Below the pieces are notes generated by a model that saw only the letters and a list, made by a program, of their open reading frames with translations, was not told where the DNA came from and searched no databases. Positions 61,235 to 64,000 of a stretch of 64,000 nucleotides of DNA are shown in pieces (within the stretch, counting starts at the first letter, position 1; every line of letters begins with the position of its first letter). The translations under genes and the position numbers were made by a program. The stretch lies in assembly GCA_020199775.1 (NCBI GenBank), contig JAIVJZ010000041.1:434001-498000 (forward strand), read 5' to 3'. The stretch comes from Acidobacteriota bacterium. Its GTDB lineage: Bacteria > Acidobacteriota > Blastocatellia > Pyrinomonadales > Pyrinomonadaceae.

Positions 61235-64000
61235 ATGAAATTTTCAACTTTGCACTTCAGACACATTTTACGCGCCGTCCTCCTGACAAGTTTCGCCTTC
61301 TGCCTCGCCGGGCCGGCCTCGGCGCAGCAAACCGACGCCACCATCGCGGGCGAAATCAAAGACGCGCAGGGCGGCGCGCTCGTCGGCGTCGAAGTCACGG
61401 CGCGAAACCTTGAGACCGGGTTCACGCGCACCGCCACGAGCCTCGACGACGGCCGCTTCATCTTTCCCGGCATGCCCGTCGGGAGCTACGAGATACGCGC
61501 GGCGCAAACGGGCTTCAGGTCTTTCGTGCGCGAGCGTCTGCGCCTCGCCATCGGCGAAGCGGCCGTGCTCGACATCACGCTGGAAGTGGCCTCGGTAGAC
61601 ACGCAGGTCGAAGTTACGGCCGACGCCGAACTCGTCAACACGCAGACTTCCGAGTTGAGCTATCTCGTCAACGAAGACGCGATCCGCGAGTTGCCCTTAA
61701 ACGGGCGCAACTACACAGACCTCGCGCTGCTGCAACCGGGCGTCGTCGCCTACCCGCACCGCGACGGCGGCTCGGCCGTCGCGCACGGGCTCGGCGTGAG
61801 CGTCAACGGGCAAGACCCGCGCTCGAACGTCTACCTCATCGACGGGACGCCGCAGAACGATTTCACGAACGGCCCGGCGGGCAGCGCGGCGGGCACGGTC
61901 TTAGGGATCGAAGGCATCCGCGAGTTTCGCGTGGAGACGAACGCCTACAGCGCGGAGTTCGGGCGCAACTCCGGCGGGCAAGTCAACGCCGTCTCGAAGT
62001 CCGGCACGAATGCGTGGCACGGGTCGCTCTACGCATTTCACCGTAACGACAACTTCGACGCGCGCAACTTTTTCGACAGGCCGCGCAAACCCGAATTCAA
62101 GCGCAACCAGTTCGGCGGCTCAATCGGCGGCCCCGTCAAACGCGACAAAACTTTCTTCTTCTTCAACTACGAATCCTTGCGCGAACAACTCGGCCGCACC
62201 GTCTCCACGGTCGTGCCCGACCTTGCCGCGCGCAGCGGCGTGCTCACCGTGCAAGACCGCAACTTCCCGAACGAGCCTTGCCGCACCACCACCCAGAACG
62301 TCACCGTCAACGCCGCGATCCGCCCGTTCCTCGACGAGTTTCCGCTGCCGAACGGCGCGCCCATCGGCTGCACCGGCAACCTCGCGGCCTACAACTTCGG
62401 CTTCAACCAGCAGATCACGCAGCACTTCTTTCAAGGCCGCATCGATCACAATTTTAACGACCGCAACCAGTTTTTCGCGCGCTACACTTTCGACGACGCC
62501 GATCAAGCGCTGCCGACAGACTTTCCGCAGTTTCCGCGCGCGTTCCTTTCGCGCAACCAGTTCTTCACCGCCGAACACCGCTTCATCCAGTCGGCGCGCA
62601 CGCTCCACACTTTCCGCTTCGGCTTCGGGCGCACGCGCATCGGTCAGGACATCGAATCGAATACGGCCGGAGCATTGACGCCTTTCATCCCGGGGCGCGA
62701 CACCATCGGCAACATAGACATCGGCGGCATCCCGCGCTTCGGCCCGCAGTCGTCGGCCAATCTTCGTCTCACGCAAAACGTCTTCAGTTTCGAGCACGGC
62801 ATGGTGCACACGCGCGGGCGACACCTGCTGAAGGTCGGCGGCCTCGTCGAGCGTTATCAGGACAACATGTATAACCCGACCTTCTCGCTCGGCACCTGGG
62901 GGTTCTCCAACCTCAGCAACTTCCTGACGAACACGCCGCAGAATTTCATCGGCCTGCCCATCAGCGGCGCGCTCGACCGCTACTGGCGTTTCACCCTCTT
63001 CGCCGGTTACGTGCAAGACGCCTTTCGCGTCCACGAACGGCTCACGCTCAACGCGGGCTTGCGCTACGAGACGACGACCATGCCCGTGGACATCTACGGG
63101 CGCGATTCCGCCCTGCCGTCGATTTTCGCGGATCGCGCGCCCACCACGGGGTTGCTCTACCAGAACCCGACGCGTAAGAATCTCTCGCCGCGCGTCGGCT
63201 TCGCGTGGGACGTGACAGGCTCCGGCAAGACTTCCTTGCGCGGCGGCTACGGCGTCTACTTCAACACGAACAACCAGCAGAATTTGATCGTGACGGTGAC
63301 GAACCCGCCCGCCACACCGCGCATCGCCATCGGCTTCACGGCGACTTCGCCCTGCCGCCCCGCCTTCCCCGTCGCGCCGCTCTCGTGCGCTTTCGCCAAC
63401 TCGATCCGCCCCGTCCAGTTCGATCTCGAAAACCCGTACCTGAACGTTTACAACCTGAACTTCCAGCGCGAACTGCCGTGGCAAACTATCGTCACGCTCG
63501 GCTACGCCGGGTCGCGCGGCGTCCACCTCCTGCGCAGCAACGACGTGAACATCGCCGTTCCGGTGATGCGGCCTGACGGCACGCCCTTCTTCCCGCAGGG
63601 CGCGCCCCGCCGGAACACCGCGTTCTCGACTATCGAACTCAAGAGCAGCGACGGCAACTCTTGGTACAACGCGATGATCTTCGAGGTGCGGAAGCGTTGG
63701 AATCAGGATTTCAACGTCCAGTCGTCCTACACCTTCTCGCGCAACATCGACACGACGCAGGCTTCCACCTTCTTCTCCGACGCGACGAACGGCACGACGA
63801 CGGCCTTCCCCGAGTTCCCCGGCTTCAACTACAACAAGGGGCTCGCAGACTATCACGCCAAGCACAACTGGGTCGTCAACTTCGTCTGGAAGATTCCCTT
63901 CGCGAAGAACCTCGACGGCGTCGCGGGCGCGCTCTTAGACGACTGGCAGTTGGCCGGCATCGGTCAGGCCAGAAGCGGCAGCCCTCTGACCGTCTTCGTT
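61235..64000 (+). CDS. Second Oar-like TonB-dependent receptor (3' end outside window)
   Basis: An open frame of 922 codons runs from ATG 61235 to the last base of the window without a stop. It has a Sec signal ([22 protein letters not shown]), a CarboxypepD_reg domain ([24 protein letters not shown] ... [21 protein letters not shown]), a plug ([70 protein letters not shown]) and barrel strands including [23 protein letters not shown]. It is of the same class as the protein at 34765 but clearly diverged. No good Shine-Dalgarno precedes the ATG. The substrate is unknown; neighbouring peptidase and symporter genes hint at peptides or amino-acid derivatives. Confidence 0.9.
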   Translation, partial: MKFSTLHFRHILRAVLLTSFAFCLAGPASAQQTDATIAGEIKDAQGGALVGVEVTARNLETGFTRTATSLDDGRFIFPGMPVGSYEIRAAQTGFRSFVRERLRLAIGEAAVLDITLEVASVDTQVEVTADAELVNTQTSELSYLVNEDAIRELPLNGRNYTDLALLQPGVVAYPHRDGGSAVAHGLGVSVNGQDPRSNVYLIDGTPQNDFTNGPAGSAAGTVLGIEGIREFRVETNAYSAEFGRNSGGQVNAVSKSGTNAWHGSLYAFHRNDNFDARNFFDRPRKPEFKRNQFGGSIGGPVKRDKTFFFFNYESLREQLGRTVSTVVPDLAARSGVLTVQDRNFPNEPCRTTTQNVTVNAAIRPFLDEFPLPNGAPIGCTGNLAAYNFGFNQQITQHFFQGRIDHNFNDRNQFFARYTFDDADQALPTDFPQFPRAFLSRNQFFTAEHRFIQSARTLHTFRFGFGRTRIGQDIESNTAGALTPFIPGRDTIGNIDIGGIPRFGPQSSANLRLTQNVFSFEHGMVHTRGRHLLKVGGLVERYQDNMYNPTFSLGTWGFSNLSNFLTNTPQNFIGLPISGALDRYWRFTLFAGYVQDAFRVHERLTLNAGLRYETTTMPVDIYGRDSALPSIFADRAPTTGLLYQNPTRKNLSPRVGFAWDVTGSGKTSLRGGYGVYFNTNNQQNLIVTVTNPPATPRIAIGFTATSPCRPAFPVAPLSCAFANSIRPVQFDLENPYLNVYNLNFQRELPWQTIVTLGYAGSRGVHLLRSNDVNIAVPVMRPDGTPFFPQGAPRRNTAFSTIELKSSDGNSWYNAMIFEVRKRWNQDFNVQSSYTFSRNIDTTQASTFFSDATNGTTTAFPEFPGFNYNKGLADYHAKHNWVVNFVWKIPFAKNLDGVAGALLDDWQLAGIGQARSGSPLTVFV

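Overview
The window is a GC-rich (roughly 60-65 % by eye) bacterial chromosome segment. Its gene content suggests an Acidobacteriota member, probably of the Blastocatellia/Pyrinomonadales type. The basis is two Oar-like TonB-dependent receptors with an N-terminal carboxypeptidase-regulatory domain, seven PQQ-like beta-propeller proteins within 15 kb, a DUF11/Calx-beta giant secreted protein, and many diderm-type signal peptides. The taxonomy is an inference from gene style; no 16S gene is present.

Layout. 0-5.2 kb: late haem genes hemE (5' end outside the window), hemH and hemG/hemY, with a zinc-ribbon protein, a secreted protein and a frameshifted SnoaL-like gene between them. 5.3-8.6 kb: a DUF58/MoxR pair (minus strand) and a type IV pilin-like protein. 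8.6-15.7 kb: a lower-GC accessory segment holding a transposase remnant, an NRPS protein reduced to condensation plus thioesterase, a 97-aa unknown, a CmlA-type diiron beta-hydroxylase, a 45-bp near-perfect palindrome and a NusG/LoaP-like antiterminator; it looks like the leftover of a peptide biosynthetic cluster. A tRNA-Val(CAC) follows. 15.9-25.9 kb: two DUF6916 proteins, a GNAT enzyme, three tandem phage-tail-collar (MdpB-like) proteins and a 2064-aa beta-helix/Calx-beta/lamin-tail surface protein. 26-42 kb: carbohydrate region, with a minus-strand xylF-xylG-xylH-like ABC importer and a glucoamylase-esterase fusion, divergent from a TonB receptor, a GH3 beta-glucosidase and a GH144-like (PF10091) glucanase. 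42-56.6 kb: seven PQQ-like beta-propeller proteins with an ankyrin protein, a methyltransferase and an iron alcohol dehydrogenase. 56.7-64 kb: an M28 lipoprotein peptidase, an SSS symporter with its DUF3311 partner, and a second Oar-like receptor cut by the window end.

The most unusual signal is not a gene. Tandem repeats with a 7-nt period but different unit sequences sit at or just after stop codons throughout the window and usually fold back as stems, several of them perfect over 23-32 bp. At 31.1-31.5 kb the two arms are separated by a small gene for a four-helix-bundle (S23/23S rRNA intervening-sequence) protein, placed between xylG and xylH. This arrangement (inverted arms with an S23 ORF in the loop, plus ORF-less short versions elsewhere) resembles 23S rRNA intervening sequences, but here it lies at protein-gene 3' ends. 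It is the best candidate for an undescribed element family in this window.
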